In this document: piece by piece, positions 48,001 through 55,892 of the stretch
Position numbering within the stretch: position 1 is the first letter of the stretch
Layout of the letters: each line of letters begins with the position of its first letter
Assembly (NCBI RefSeq): GCF_008705135.1
Contig: NZ_CP023694.1
Location: forward strand, 7,911,001-7,975,000
Direction: 5' to 3'
DNA from: Streptomyces coeruleorubidus
GTDB taxonomy: Bacteria; Actinomycetota; Actinomycetes; Streptomycetales; Streptomycetaceae
DNA: 64,000 bases
Made by a program: the position numbers and the translations under genes
Notes under the pieces: generated by a model
Database searches by the model: none
Seen by the model: the letters and a program-made list of their open reading frames with translations, nothing else
What the model was told of the DNA's origin: nothing

Positions 48001-48124
48001 CGGCGCGCAGATCACCGACCTGCTGGAGCGACCGCTGGAGGAAGCGCCCGTGGACGGCGACGGCGCCGTCCCCGTGGAACTGCGGCCCTTCCAGATCCTG
48101 ACACTCCGTCTGCGCAGGGGCTGA
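45080..48124 (+). CDS. GH38 alpha-mannosidase
   Basis: A 1014-residue cytoplasmic alpha-mannosidase. The zinc site is GHAHIDSAWLWP (H260, H262, D264), the catalytic nucleophile is D374 in WLPDSFGYNAAYPQ, and the middle three-helix bundle (WTTAALHAPGY... TVLLHQFHDILPGSS) and C-terminal beta-sandwich domains follow. TGGAGA precedes ATG 45080. No signal peptide is seen, so it trims imported oligosaccharides. It is followed 3 bp later by the alpha-fucosidase; the two enzymes together fit degradation of N-glycan-like or mannan-type chains. Confidence 0.95.
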   Translation: MHDESRRIEERVQRLHDQRIKAAIYAATVPFEVEAWQAPGEPVPFEEAAAAPYAPFAMGTPWGPPWGTTWFRMRGQVPEEWAGRRVEAVIDLGFVGDWPGNQAEALVHLTDGTPLKAVNPLNQYVAIANPATGGETVEYLVEAASNPDILADNFSKTTPLGDILTAGDKPLYTFRSADIAILDEEVWHLDLDVQVLRELMLELGEHDPRRHEIAHALDRAMDLLDLDDVSGSASAVREALKPVLSRPAHASAHTVSGVGHAHIDSAWLWPIRETKRKTSRTFSNVTSLADEYDDFIFACSQAQQYEWVRDNYPKVWARIQESVKKGQWAPVGGMWVESDGNLPGGEAVARQFIHGKRFFIEHFGIETKGVWLPDSFGYNAAYPQIAKLAGNEWFLTQKISWNQTNKFPHHTFWWEGIDGTRIFTHFPPVDTYNARFSGEEMSRAVRNYQEKGGASRSLAPFGWGDGGGGPTREIMERARRLADLEGSAKVVVEHPDEFFAKAREEYPDAPVWVGELYLELHRATYTSQARTKQGNRRSEHLLREAELWATTAALHAPGYTYPHEKLDRLWKTVLLHQFHDILPGSSIAWVHREAEAEYARVARELQALTADALTALGAGGTRVFNTSPYDRAEVVRTADGAPVYVEVPASGSAPLADAEPPQPVTVSGRVLDNGLVRVEVAEDGTLSSVRDLRANREVLADPGNLLRLHTDLPNYWDAWDIDKHYKNRYTDLLDASSVTVVEQDALVGAIRVERGFGKGSKITQTITVRAGSPRIDIETDIDWHETEKILKAAFPIDIRAPHSSAEIQFGHIQRPTHTNTSWEAARFEVSGHRWVHIGEPGYGVAVINDSTYGHDVSRTVREDGGTTTTVRLSLVRAPRIPDPDADQGRHRFTYALLPGATIEDAVAEGYALNLPLRVADAAGAPAPVVSTEGDGVTVEAVKLADDASGDVVVRLYESRGGRARGVLRTGFPLAGAQITDLLERPLEEAPVDGDGAVPVELRPFQILTLRLRRG

Positions 48125-48127
48125 CGC

Positions 48128-49378
48128 ATGGCCATGCAACCCTGGTTCACCGACGCCAAGCTCGGGATCTTCATCCACTGGGGCATCTACGCCGTCGACG
48201 GCGTCCAGGAGTCCTGGTCGTTCTACGACGACATCGTCCCCTACGACCAGTACATGTCCCAGTTCGACCGCTTCACGGCCGCCCGCTACGACCCGCGCGA
48301 CTGGGCGAGGCTCTTCGCGCGGGCCGGAGCGAAGTACGCCGTGCTGACCAGCCGCCACCACGACGGCGTCGCCCTGTGGGACACGGCGTACGGCGACCTG
48401 AACGTGGGCCGCGACCTGATCGGCGGCTACGCCGACGCCCTGCGCGAGCAGGGCCTCAAGGTCGGGCTCTACTACTCGCACTCGGACTGGAGCCACCCCG
48501 ACTACGCCTCCACCCGCAAGCCGGGCCGCCCGCCGGAGCTGGAGGACAACCGCTACTCGGAGGTCGCCGCCGAGGACGAGGACCTTCAGGCCTGGGAGAG
48601 GTTCCTCGCCTACCGGGACGGCCAGATCCGCGAACTGACCTCCCGCTACAAGCCCGACCTGCTGTGGTTCGACGGCGAGTGGGACCGCAGCGAGGAGCAG
48701 TGGCGTATCCCCGAACTCGCCGCCCTCATCCGCTCCGAGGTACCGGACGTCGTCTTCAACGCCCGCATGCTCTCCCAGGGCGACTACGCGACGCCGGAAC
48801 AGGGCGCCCCGGTCGTCCCGCCCGAGGGCCCCTGGGAGCTGTGCCTGACGATCAACGACTCCTGGGGCCACCAGCACCACGACCACAACCACAAGTCGGT
48901 CGATCAGCTCATCCGCTACTTCACCGAGACCATCGGCGGCGGAGGCAACCTGCTGCTCAGCGTCGGCCCGCGGGAAGACGGCACGATCCCGGCCGAGCAG
49001 GCGGAGCGGCTGGAAGGGCTCGGCGACTGGATCGCCAGGCACGCGGAAGCGGTGTACGGCACCGAACGGGGACTCCCGCCGGGCCACCACTACGGACCGA
49101 GCACCCTCTCCAAGGACCGCCGCACGCTCTACCTGATCCTCTTCGACGCCCCACGCGCCGAGATCAACGTGCGCGGCCTCCTCGGAAAGGTCCGCAGGGT
49201 CTCGGTGCTCGGCAGCGGCACGGAACTGGCCCACCGGGTCACCGGCGGCCTCCACGAGACACCGGGCGTCCTCTGGATCGAGCCTCCCGCCGCGCCGGAC
49301 CTCGACCCGCACGCCACGGTGCTGGCCGTGGAACTGGAAGGGGAACTGGAGCTGTACCGCGGAGCCGGCCGATTCTGA
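48128..49378 (+). CDS. GH29 alpha-L-fucosidase
   Basis: A 416-residue cytoplasmic fucosidase. The start WFTDAKLGIFIHWGIYAV and SRHHDGVALWDT (substrate histidines H77-H78) are family signatures, and the nucleophile is D182 in DLLWFDGEW. A short beta-sandwich closes the protein. It has no signal peptide, unlike many GH29 enzymes, which agrees with action after uptake. It is the last gene before a perfect terminator and is coupled to the mannosidase. Linkage preference cannot be judged by eye. Confidence 0.93.
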   Translation: MAMQPWFTDAKLGIFIHWGIYAVDGVQESWSFYDDIVPYDQYMSQFDRFTAARYDPRDWARLFARAGAKYAVLTSRHHDGVALWDTAYGDLNVGRDLIGGYADALREQGLKVGLYYSHSDWSHPDYASTRKPGRPPELEDNRYSEVAAEDEDLQAWERFLAYRDGQIRELTSRYKPDLLWFDGEWDRSEEQWRIPELAALIRSEVPDVVFNARMLSQGDYATPEQGAPVVPPEGPWELCLTINDSWGHQHHDHNHKSVDQLIRYFTETIGGGGNLLLSVGPREDGTIPAEQAERLEGLGDWIARHAEAVYGTERGLPPGHHYGPSTLSKDRRTLYLILFDAPRAEINVRGLLGKVRRVSVLGSGTELAHRVTGGLHETPGVLWIEPPAAPDLDPHATVLAVELEGELELYRGAGRF

Positions 49379-49407
49379 CGAAAGTTTAAGAAACCGGTAA
49401 GCGGCCT

Positions 49408-49438
49408 GCTCACGGGCGGTATGTGGACGCCCGTGAGC
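49408..49438 (+). terminator. Terminator after the fucosidase gene
   Basis: GCTCACGGGCG (49408-49418) and CGCCCGTGAGC (49428-49438) form a perfect 11-bp stem with a 9-nt loop, 30 bp past the fucosidase stop. Confidence 0.8.
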
Positions 49439-49521
49439 ACGCCGGTTCGCCTTCGGGACACCTGAAGTTCGCCCGTTCCCCCTGGGATGCGGAACGCACA
49501 ACGCGAACGAAAGGTGTCACC

Positions 49522-50415
49522 GTGCGAGACCCGCGTATGGCTGCGATCGGCAAGGGCCTGAAGCGTCGCGGAAGGCTGGTGATGCAGGCGGTCAGTCCAC
49601 CGCGCCGGAACGCGGCCAGTCCACCGCGCCGGAACCTCGACGCCATCCCCGCCCCCCGCCCGGCGGCCGACACCTACACCGCCCCGCCCGCGCCCCGGCT
49701 GGTGGACTCGCCGGTCTTCGTCCTGTCGTCGGTGCGCTCCGGGTCGACCCTGCTGCGCGTCCTGCTCAACAGCCACAGCCGTATCCGCGCCCCGCACGAG
49801 ATGCACCTGCGCACGGTGCACGTCAACCTCTCCCGCGACTTCACCGCGGACGCCATGCGGGCGCTCCACCTCGACAAGGACGAGCTGGAACACGTGCTGT
49901 GGGACCGGGTGCTGCACCTGGAACTCAGCCGCAGCGGCAAGGACGTCATCGTCGACAAGACCCCGCCGAACACCCTCATCTGGCCCCGCCTGCGGCGATG
50001 TTGGCCCAACGCCCGCTACATCCTGTTGCTGCGCCACCCCGGCGCGGTCGTCACGTCCCTCACCGCCCGGCGCGCCGACCCCGATCACGAAGCCGTCCGC
50101 GCCGAGGTCCTCGACTACAGCGAGAAGCTGGAGGAGGCCCGCCTGAACCTCGACCCCCATGTGATCACCTACGAGGAGCTCACCGCCGAGCCGGAGAAGG
50201 TCACCCGGGGCATCTGCGAGCACCTCGGCGTTCCGTGGGAGCCCGGCATGCTCGACTACGGCAGCAAGGACCACGGCACCTTCCGCCCCCAGCTCGGCGA
50301 CTGGTCCAGCACGATCAAGTCCGGCCGCATCCAGTCGGCCCGCTCCGCCGCCCCGGACGTCGAACTCCCCCCACGCCTGAGGGAACTGGCCCAGGCGTGG
50401 GGGTACAGGGACTAG
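49522..50415 (+). CDS. Sulfotransferase family protein
   Basis: A 297-residue PAPS-dependent sulfotransferase-like protein. The 5'-phosphosulfate loop is SSVRSGSTLLRVLLNSHSRI (about 68-87), and the 3'-phosphate motif region is YILLLRHPGAVVTSL. A basic, proline-rich N-terminus precedes the catalytic domain. GTG 49522 has AAAGGTG at good spacing; the frame opens earlier but includes the preceding terminator. Residues around 24-37 contain an 8-residue duplication (SPPRRNAA/SPPRRNLD). The acceptor is unknown. It converges on the ATP-grasp gene with a 13-bp gap. Confidence 0.87.
   Translation: MRDPRMAAIGKGLKRRGRLVMQAVSPPRRNAASPPRRNLDAIPAPRPAADTYTAPPAPRLVDSPVFVLSSVRSGSTLLRVLLNSHSRIRAPHEMHLRTVHVNLSRDFTADAMRALHLDKDELEHVLWDRVLHLELSRSGKDVIVDKTPPNTLIWPRLRRCWPNARYILLLRHPGAVVTSLTARRADPDHEAVRAEVLDYSEKLEEARLNLDPHVITYEELTAEPEKVTRGICEHLGVPWEPGMLDYGSKDHGTFRPQLGDWSSTIKSGRIQSARSAAPDVELPPRLRELAQAWGYRD
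49593..49635 (+). repeat. In-frame 24-bp tandem duplication in the sulfotransferase gene
   Basis: CAGTCCACCGCGCCGGAAC occurs at 49593-49611 and 49617-49635, a 24-bp period that keeps the frame and adds eight residues to the N-terminal region. Confidence 0.75.
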
Positions 50416-50428
50416 AGGAGTACAGGGG

Positions 50429-51565
50429 CTAGAGAGGCAGGGCCCCGACCGTGGCCTGCGGGGCCGCCGCCTCGACGGAGTCGGCCGGCACCGCGGGCAG
50501 CGGCTGCTGCTCCGCCGCCTCCGGCCGCTGGTGCGGCAGCGACACCGGCCGCAGCGGACGCGGCCCCGACACCACCGTGTAGTCCTGGCCCAGGAACGGC
50601 GGGACCACCTCGCCCGGGTCCTCGCCGAGCGCCAGCTGGACGGCGGCCCAGGGCGCGTTGACACCGCACAGGGAAAGCTGGTGCAGGCCGCCGGCCGGGC
50701 GGGTGTTGACGTCCATCAGGACCGGCCGGTCGCCGAACATCCGGAACTGGATGTTGGACAGGTAGTGCAGGCCGAAGCCCTCCGCGATCAGCCGGGCGGG
50801 CTCCAGCCACTGCTCGTGCAGCGTGAAGCCCCGGCGGCGGCCGTTCTTGGTGCGGCCGATGGCCAGCCGGACCCGGTTGTCCGGACCGGTCAGGCAGTCC
50901 ACCGACACCTCGGGCTGCTCCAGGCGCGGCATCACCAGCCAGTCGACCGGCTCCTCGGCCCGACGCAGCGCCTCCAGCACCAGGTCGAGCGGCACGTACG
51001 GGCTCGGGAAGCCGCTCAGGTGCATCAGCGAGAAGGGCGAGCGCGTGATCACGCGGAAGCCCACCCCGCCCGCCCCGGACGCCGGCTTGAAGCACGCCTT
51101 GTGCCCGGCGTCCTCCAACTCCTCGACGGCCGCGACGAGTTCGTCACTCGACCGGACCCGCCACCACGGCGGCACCGGCACGCCGATCGCCTGGACCGCC
51201 TCGTAGGCGATCACCTTGTCCTGGAAGACGGCCACCGCCTCGGGCGGCGGTGCCAGCAAAGCCGTGCCGACCGCCTCGAAGTCGGCGCGGTGCGCCACGA
51301 TCGCCGACTGGTGCAGCCGGGGCACGAACACGTCGATACCGCGCCGCGCGCACTGGTCCAGCGCGTACTCGACGTACCCGGCGGGGGAGAGGTTCTCGGG
51401 CTCCAGCTCGGCGGTGTCGGCGGCGGCCAGCACGGGGGAGTCGGGATCGCCGTGCGTGGCATGGATCTCGACGGCCCGGTCGCTGGGATTTCTCCGCAGC
51501 TGATCCATGAAGAACACGTTCTCCGCGTACGTGCGGTTGAGCCAGACGCGTACGCGAGAGACCAT
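50429..51565 (-). CDS. ATP-grasp domain protein (carboxylate-amine ligase-like)
   Basis: A 378-residue ATP-grasp enzyme. The pre-grasp part starts RVWLNRTYAENVFF; the ATP lysine and glycine-rich loop are CFKPASGAGGVGFRVI (about 160-175), and the magnesium ligands fall in SNIQFRMF...VLMDVNTRPAGGLHQL. The C-terminal 40 residues are Pro/Ala/Gln-rich and probably disordered. Such enzymes join a carboxylate to an amine or thiol. Neighbours (sulfotransferase, metallophosphoesterase, PPTase) do not fix the product. ATG 51565 is the only sensible start. Confidence 0.85.
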   Translation of the reverse strand: MVSRVRVWLNRTYAENVFFMDQLRRNPSDRAVEIHATHGDPDSPVLAAADTAELEPENLSPAGYVEYALDQCARRGIDVFVPRLHQSAIVAHRADFEAVGTALLAPPPEAVAVFQDKVIAYEAVQAIGVPVPPWWRVRSSDELVAAVEELEDAGHKACFKPASGAGGVGFRVITRSPFSLMHLSGFPSPYVPLDLVLEALRRAEEPVDWLVMPRLEQPEVSVDCLTGPDNRVRLAIGRTKNGRRRGFTLHEQWLEPARLIAEGFGLHYLSNIQFRMFGDRPVLMDVNTRPAGGLHQLSLCGVNAPWAAVQLALGEDPGEVVPPFLGQDYTVVSGPRPLRPVSLPHQRPEAAEQQPLPAVPADSVEAAAPQATVGALPL

Positions 51566-51826
51566 GCAGGCCGCCTTTCACGGTTCGCGGGCAGGGCTCA
51601 GCAGCCCGTGCCCGGGCAGGATGAATGGAGGGTCACCAAACCGCCCCTGTGAGAGGGAAGTTCTTAGCGGTGGTGTTGGGGCAGATCATACGGCTTCGGC
51701 GGGCCGTGTCGTGCAACGCGCGGGTTACGGATTCACGACCATGACCGTCCGGCCGCCCTTGTCCCCCCGCCCGCGGATGTGATCTCTTGGTGGCGTTCGC
51801 GTTCGGGCGTGAAGAGGGGGCGAGAG

Positions 51827-52687
51827 GTGACGTCGACGGCCGGTGGCGCCGCACGACTACTGGCCATCAGCGATCTGCACATCGGCTACCGGGAGAACCG
51901 CGCCCTGGTCGAGCGGATGCGGCCCGGGACGGACGACGACTGGCTGCTCGTGGCCGGGGACGTCGCCGAGACCGTGGCCGACGTCCGCTGGGCCCTCGAG
52001 ACGCTCGCCGGCCGCTTCCGCAAGGTCGTGTGGGTGCCCGGGAACCACGAGCTGTGGACCCATCCGAGCGACCCCGTCACCCTGCGCGGCGTCGCCCGGT
52101 ACGACCATCTGGTCGAGCTGTGCCGGGACCTCGGCGTGACGACACCAGAGGATCCCTACCCGGTCTGGGACGGGCCCGGCGGCCCCGTGGCCGTCGCACC
52201 GCTGTTCCTGCTGTACGACTACTCGTTCCTGCCGGCCGGGTGCGCGACCAAGGAGCAGGGCCTGGAGTACGCCCAGGGCACGGGGATCGTGTGCACCGAC
52301 GAGCACCTGCTGCACCCCGACCCGTACCCGAGCCGGGAGGCCTGGTGCCGGGCCCGGGTCGCCGAGTCGGAACGCAGACTCGCCGAGTTGCCCGAGGACC
52401 TGCCCGTGATCCCCGTCAACCACTACCCGCTGCACCGCCACCCGATGGACGTGCTGTGGCACCCCGAGTTCGCCATGTGGTGCGGCACCGGTCTGACCGC
52501 CGACTGGCACCGCAGGTTCCGTGTCCACACGATGGTCTACGGCCATCTGCACATCCCGCGCACCACCTGGCACGAGGGCGTGCGCTTCGAGGAGGTGTCG
52601 GTGGGTTACCCCCGCGAGTGGCGCAAGCGGTCCGGGGAGCCGGGGCGGCTGCGGCGCATCCTGCCGGGGGAGGGGGAGGAGCTGTGA
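51827..52687 (+). CDS. Metallophosphoesterase (calcineurin-like)
   Basis: A 286-residue phosphoesterase. Metal motifs appear in order: ISDLHIGY, VAGDVAE, VPGNHELW, VNHYPLH and YGHLHIPR. GTG 51827 follows GAGGGGG. It is translationally coupled to the PPTase gene (TGATG overlap), an arrangement I recall as common in Streptomyces, so it may act on a PPTase by-product such as 3',5'-ADP or on phosphopantetheine, but that is inference. No signal peptide or membrane segment is present. Confidence 0.88.
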   Translation: MTSTAGGAARLLAISDLHIGYRENRALVERMRPGTDDDWLLVAGDVAETVADVRWALETLAGRFRKVVWVPGNHELWTHPSDPVTLRGVARYDHLVELCRDLGVTTPEDPYPVWDGPGGPVAVAPLFLLYDYSFLPAGCATKEQGLEYAQGTGIVCTDEHLLHPDPYPSREAWCRARVAESERRLAELPEDLPVIPVNHYPLHRHPMDVLWHPEFAMWCGTGLTADWHRRFRVHTMVYGHLHIPRTTWHEGVRFEEVSVGYPREWRKRSGEPGRLRRILPGEGEEL

Positions 52688-53361
52688 TGCAAGATCTGCT
52701 GCCACAGACCGTCGTCACGGTGGAGGCATACGCCCACGAGAGCGTGGACGCCCCGCTGTACCCCGAGGAGGCGGCGCTCGTGGCGCGGGCGGTCGCCAAG
52801 CGGCGCCGGGAGTTCGCCGTCGTCCGCTCCTGTGCCCGCCGTGCCATGGAGAAGCTCGGCATGCCGCCGCAGCCGGTCCTGCCCGGGGAACGCGGCGCCC
52901 CGCGCTGGCCTGCCGGCCTGGTCGGCAGCATGACCCACTGCGACGGCTACTGCGCCGCCGCCCTGGTCCGTGCCACCGACCTCGCCTCCCTCGGCATCGA
53001 CGCCGAGGCCCATGGGCCGCTGCCCGAGGGCGTCCTGCCCGCCGTGGCCCTCCCGGCCGAGGCCGAGCGCCTGCGACGGCTGGCCGCACAGCGCCCCGAC
53101 GTCCACTGGGACCGGCTGCTGTTCAGCGCGAAGGAGTCCGTCTACAAGGCGTGGTTCCCCCTCACCGGCAAGTGGCTGGACTTCACGGAGGCCGACATCG
53201 AGATCTCCGCCGACCCCGGCGAACACCTGCGCGGCACCTTCCGCGCCACACTCCTCGTCCCCGGCCCGCGGGTCGGCGACCGCCGCCTCGGCCATTTCGA
53301 CGGCCACTGGACCGCCGACCGGGGCCTGGTCGCGACGGCGGTCGCAGTACCGCACGACTGA
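52687..53361 (+). CDS. 4'-Phosphopantetheinyl transferase, Sfp type
   Basis: A 224-residue Sfp/EntD-like PPTase, which moves phosphopantetheine from CoA to carrier proteins of PKS and NRPS systems. Visible motifs are GSMTHCDGYCAAAL (80-93), the metal pair GIDAE (D105, E107) and FSAKESVYKAW (146-156) with catalytic E150 and K154. ATG 52687 overlaps the metallophosphoesterase stop by one base. It probably serves secondary-metabolite synthases elsewhere in the genome, since none is encoded here. By memory its place matches SCO6673 of S. coelicolor. Confidence 0.92.
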   Translation: MQDLLPQTVVTVEAYAHESVDAPLYPEEAALVARAVAKRRREFAVVRSCARRAMEKLGMPPQPVLPGERGAPRWPAGLVGSMTHCDGYCAAALVRATDLASLGIDAEAHGPLPEGVLPAVALPAEAERLRRLAAQRPDVHWDRLLFSAKESVYKAWFPLTGKWLDFTEADIEISADPGEHLRGTFRATLLVPGPRVGDRRLGHFDGHWTADRGLVATAVAVPHD

Positions 53362-53384
53362 GCCCGCCGAGCGGCGGGGCGGGC
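53362..53384 (+). terminator. Terminator after the PPTase gene
   Basis: GCCCGCC (53362-53368) and GGCGGGC (53378-53384) form a perfect 7-bp stem directly behind the stop codon. Confidence 0.6.
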
Positions 53385-54030
53385 CTGCGAACCTCGACTC
53401 TCGGCGCCCCTACCCACCGTCGCTCCGGCGCCCGGTCGGCCCTCCCCGGCCGCCGGCCCAGGCCGCCGGCTGCCGGGCTGAGGCTTCCGGCTGCTGGCTG
53501 TCGGCTGAAGTCTCCGGGTGCTCGCTGTCGGCTCAGGGCCTGGCCGCCCCGTATCGGCTGAGGTTTCCCGTCACCGGCCGTCGGCTCAGGCCCACGCCGT
53601 CCGTAGTTGGTTCGGGCCTCAGCCTGCGGCTGTCGGCTGAGGCTCCCGTACCCGGCCGCCGGCTCAGGTCCCTCGGCGCCCGCTGTTGGTTCGGACGCCA
53701 GCCATCGGCTGTCGGCTGCAGCCCCCCGTCATCGGTCGCTGGCCCAGGTCCCCGCCAGCGGCGACCGGCCCACGTCTCCGCCAGTGGCCGTCGGCTGGGG
53801 CCCCGTCATCGGTCGTTGGCCCAGGTCCCCGTCAGCGGTGACCGGCCCACGTCTCCGCCAGTGGCCATCGGCTGGGTCCCCCTCGTCATCGGCCACTGGC
53901 CCAGATCCCCGCCAGCGGCCGAACGCCCCACGTCTGCGCCAGCGGCCGCACGCCCCACGTCTCCGCCAGCGGCCCGCACGCTTGGGCCTCTCGTCACCGG
54001 CCGCCGCTCAGGTCGTCACCGGCCGCCGGC
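53385..54030. repeat. Non-coding block of degenerate tandem repeats
   Basis: This gap of about 650 bp is filled with related units. The left part (about 53460-53720) repeats a short CGGCTGAGG/CGGCTCAGG theme at irregular spacing. The right part has three longer units starting CGTCATCGG at 53727, 53804 and 53884 (periods 77 and 80); the first two differ at only a handful of positions, and the third breaks into shorter CACGTCTCCGCCAG pieces. Open frames through it give low-complexity peptides with no start signals, so I regard it as non-coding. Confidence 0.75.
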
Positions 54031-54273
54031 TCAGGGCCCCGGCTCCGGGCACCAGTTCTGGAGCAGCCGGAAGAATTCCTCCTCGTTGCCGGTCAGGCCC
54101 GCTCGTTCGAGGGCCTCTTCCGCCTCGGCGAGGACGCCGGGCGGGACGACCGGGGGCCGGTGAGAGCCGCGCGGGTCCGTCTCCAGGTCGAAGGCGGCCC
54201 GGACGGTGTGCAGCAGGCGCAGGTAGGCCTGGACGGCGGTGCGTTCGCGGTCGGTCAGTACGGCGGTGGGCAT
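54031..54273 (-). CDS. Small hypothetical protein
   Basis: An 80-residue soluble, acidic protein with predicted helices (LTDRERTAVQAYLRLLHTVRAAFDLE and LAEAEEALERAGLTGNEEEFFRLLQNWCP). ATG 54273 is preceded by GGGGAGAG; ATG 54303 upstream lacks a clear site. I do not recognise the family. It is flanked by the repeat block and the HExxH/XRE pair. The codon pattern and ribosome site support a real gene. Confidence 0.6.
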   Translation of the reverse strand: MPTAVLTDRERTAVQAYLRLLHTVRAAFDLETDPRGSHRPPVVPPGVLAEAEEALERAGLTGNEEEFFRLLQNWCPEPGP

Positions 54274-54431
54274 CGGTCGGCTCTCCCCGTGTGTCGGAGT
54301 CATCGGTCACGCCCCGCACACAAGGGGCGCACCTCCAGCTTGCCGTCCACCACTGACAATCCGGCCCCGCAGCCCGCCGGTTCGCCCGCTCGGCGGAGGG
54401 GAAACCGCGCCTCGACCCGGCGTACCGCCTG

Positions 54432-54980
54432 TCAGCCCTGCGGCCCCGGGTACCCCAGCGACGCCTCGATCCGTCCCGCCAGATGGTCCCGCTGCACCGG
54501 CCCCCGCGACGACGAACCCGCCAGCCAGGCCCGGCACTTGCTGGCCAGCAGCAGGCCGAAGCTCTCGGCCTCCTTCTCGTCGTCGAGGTCGAAGCGGGTG
54601 CGCGCGGCGACCTTGTGCACCGTCGCCTGGAGGTCGGCGTCGTCGTGGAGCAGCCGGGCCGCGACGGCGGCGCCCTCGACGTGGTGGGAGCAGTGTCCCG
54701 CCTTCATGTGCCACAGCTCGTGCCCCAGGATCACCAACTGGTGGTCGGGAGCCGTGCGTTCCTCGATCACGACGAGGTCCTGCTCGGCCATGTCGAGCCA
54801 CAGCCCGCTCGCGGTCCCGGGCGGGAAGGCGGCCGTGCGGAAGTGGACGGGGCGGCCCCGGCGTCTGCTCATGGCGTTGCAGAGGGCGGCGTACAGCTCG
54901 TCGGGCCGCGCCGGTGCGGGGAGGGTCAGCTCCGCGACCAGTTCACCGCACAGGCGGCGCATTTCCTTACCGATGCCCAC
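54432..54980 (-). CDS. HExxH peptidase-like protein (ImmA/IrrE-type, toxin component)
   Basis: A 182-residue protein with the zinc peptidase motif HELWH (87-91) in VILGHELWHMKAGHC, a fold shared with ImmA/IrrE proteins that cleave or control XRE repressors. GTG 54980 follows GGGGAGA; an alternative GTG at 54998 would overlap the regulator stop. It is placed directly after an XRE gene, the usual two-gene layout in Streptomyces, where databases often call it a toxin component of a toxin-antitoxin system. The substrate is probably its XRE partner (inference). Confidence 0.82.
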   Translation of the reverse strand: MGIGKEMRRLCGELVAELTLPAPARPDELYAALCNAMSRRRGRPVHFRTAAFPPGTASGLWLDMAEQDLVVIEERTAPDHQLVILGHELWHMKAGHCSHHVEGAAVAARLLHDDADLQATVHKVAARTRFDLDDEKEAESFGLLLASKCRAWLAGSSSRGPVQRDHLAGRIEASLGYPGPQG

Positions 54981-54994
54981 AGTTCTCCCCACGG

Positions 54995-55654
54995 TCACGA
55001 CTCGGGCCGCTTGACGCTCTCCAGGAGCATGTCCAGCCACTCCGCCACCTTGTCGCGGTGCTGGTCGGTGGGCAGCTGCGCGGCCCGCCAGGCGATGCCC
55101 CGCACGCCGTGGTCCTGCAACAGCCGCTCCAGCGGGTCGTCGGCCGCCGCGGCCGCCTCCCGCTCGCGGTCGGCGAGCTTCTGGAGCAGTTCCTGCTCGG
55201 TGTGCTGGAGGGCGCTCAGCAGCGCCTCGGGGTCCTCGGCCGTGAGGAAACCGGCATGCACCCGGAAGAACCGCTGGAGGGCGTCGCAGTGCTCCATGGT
55301 CGGCCGCCGGTCGCCGTTGATGAGGGCGCCGGCCTGCTGCCGGGACATGCCCGCTCCGTCGGCGATCTCCTGCTGGGTGTACTTGCGGCCGTTGGGCTTG
55401 AGCCGGGTCCGGCGCAGCAGGTCCAGGCGCTGGAGGAAGCGGGCCTGGACATCGGGTTCGCCCGCCGGCCTGCCGCCGAGCAGGGCCTTGACCACGGGCT
55501 CCGGGACTCCGGAGGCGACGGACAGCCGGCCGATGTCGAAGACCTCGGCGTGCGGCACGCCGAGCCGGTCGGCGAGGGCGGTGACACGGGAGACGACGGC
55601 CGCCAGCACGGCCGTCGGCGTGGCGCCCGGACCTTCGACGAAGCCACCCGTCAC
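54995..55654 (-). CDS. XRE-family transcriptional regulator
   Basis: A 219-residue regulator with a central Cro/C1-type helix-turn-helix, YTQQEIADGAGMSRQQAGALINGDRRPT (about 92-119). The N-terminal 80 residues resemble a second, degenerate HTH-like helical domain and the C-terminus is a charged coiled-coil-like region (QHTEQELLQKLADREREAAAA). GTG 55654 has TAGGAGAT at good spacing. It is the first gene of the pair with the HExxH protein and divergent from the MmyB-like gene. Confidence 0.85.
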   Translation of the reverse strand: MTGGFVEGPGATPTAVLAAVVSRVTALADRLGVPHAEVFDIGRLSVASGVPEPVVKALLGGRPAGEPDVQARFLQRLDLLRRTRLKPNGRKYTQQEIADGAGMSRQQAGALINGDRRPTMEHCDALQRFFRVHAGFLTAEDPEALLSALQHTEQELLQKLADREREAAAAADDPLERLLQDHGVRGIAWRAAQLPTDQHRDKVAEWLDMLLESVKRPES

Positions 55655-55764
55655 CGACAGATCTCCTACGTCTCTCACAGGCTTCTCACAAGTGGATGCC
55701 GTGACCTACCCCGGCGTTAACTTCCCGGAGCGTAGCGGGTGGTTCGAACTCACATCCAGGTCTC

Positions 55765-55778
55765 GCCACAACTGTGGC
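55765..55778. promoter_or_regulatory. Short palindrome in the XRE/MmyB-like intergenic region
   Basis: GCCACA-AC-TGTGGC, a perfect 6-2-6 inverted repeat between the divergent XRE and MmyB-like genes, a candidate autoregulatory site. An isolated TTGACA at 55817-55822 is nearby, without a convincing -10 partner. Confidence 0.4.
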
Positions 55779-55892
55779 CAATTTCAGCCGTCAACAGGCA
55801 TAAAATGCCACGATAGTTGACACGCCTCAACTCGGGGCAGCAGGATCGGGGCGCCGCGTCAAGGCCGCACAGGCAAGAGGGGTGACCTCCCG

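Noticed and set aside
44969..49501. 1510-residue open frame antisense to the mannosidase and fucosidase genes
   Set aside because: It mirrors two clearly recognised genes, has low-complexity Val/Gly/Asp-rich composition and no family motif; it is a product of high GC in the opposite frame.
52970..54163. 397-residue open frame through the tandem-repeat block
   Set aside because: It begins inside the PPTase gene in another frame, and the repeat part yields low-complexity peptides without start signals.
54432..55654. Calling the XRE/HExxH pair a true toxin-antitoxin module
   Set aside because: The genes fit the layout, but a HExxH peptidase-like domain next to a repressor is equally a regulatory protease pair; toxicity cannot be inferred from sequence.
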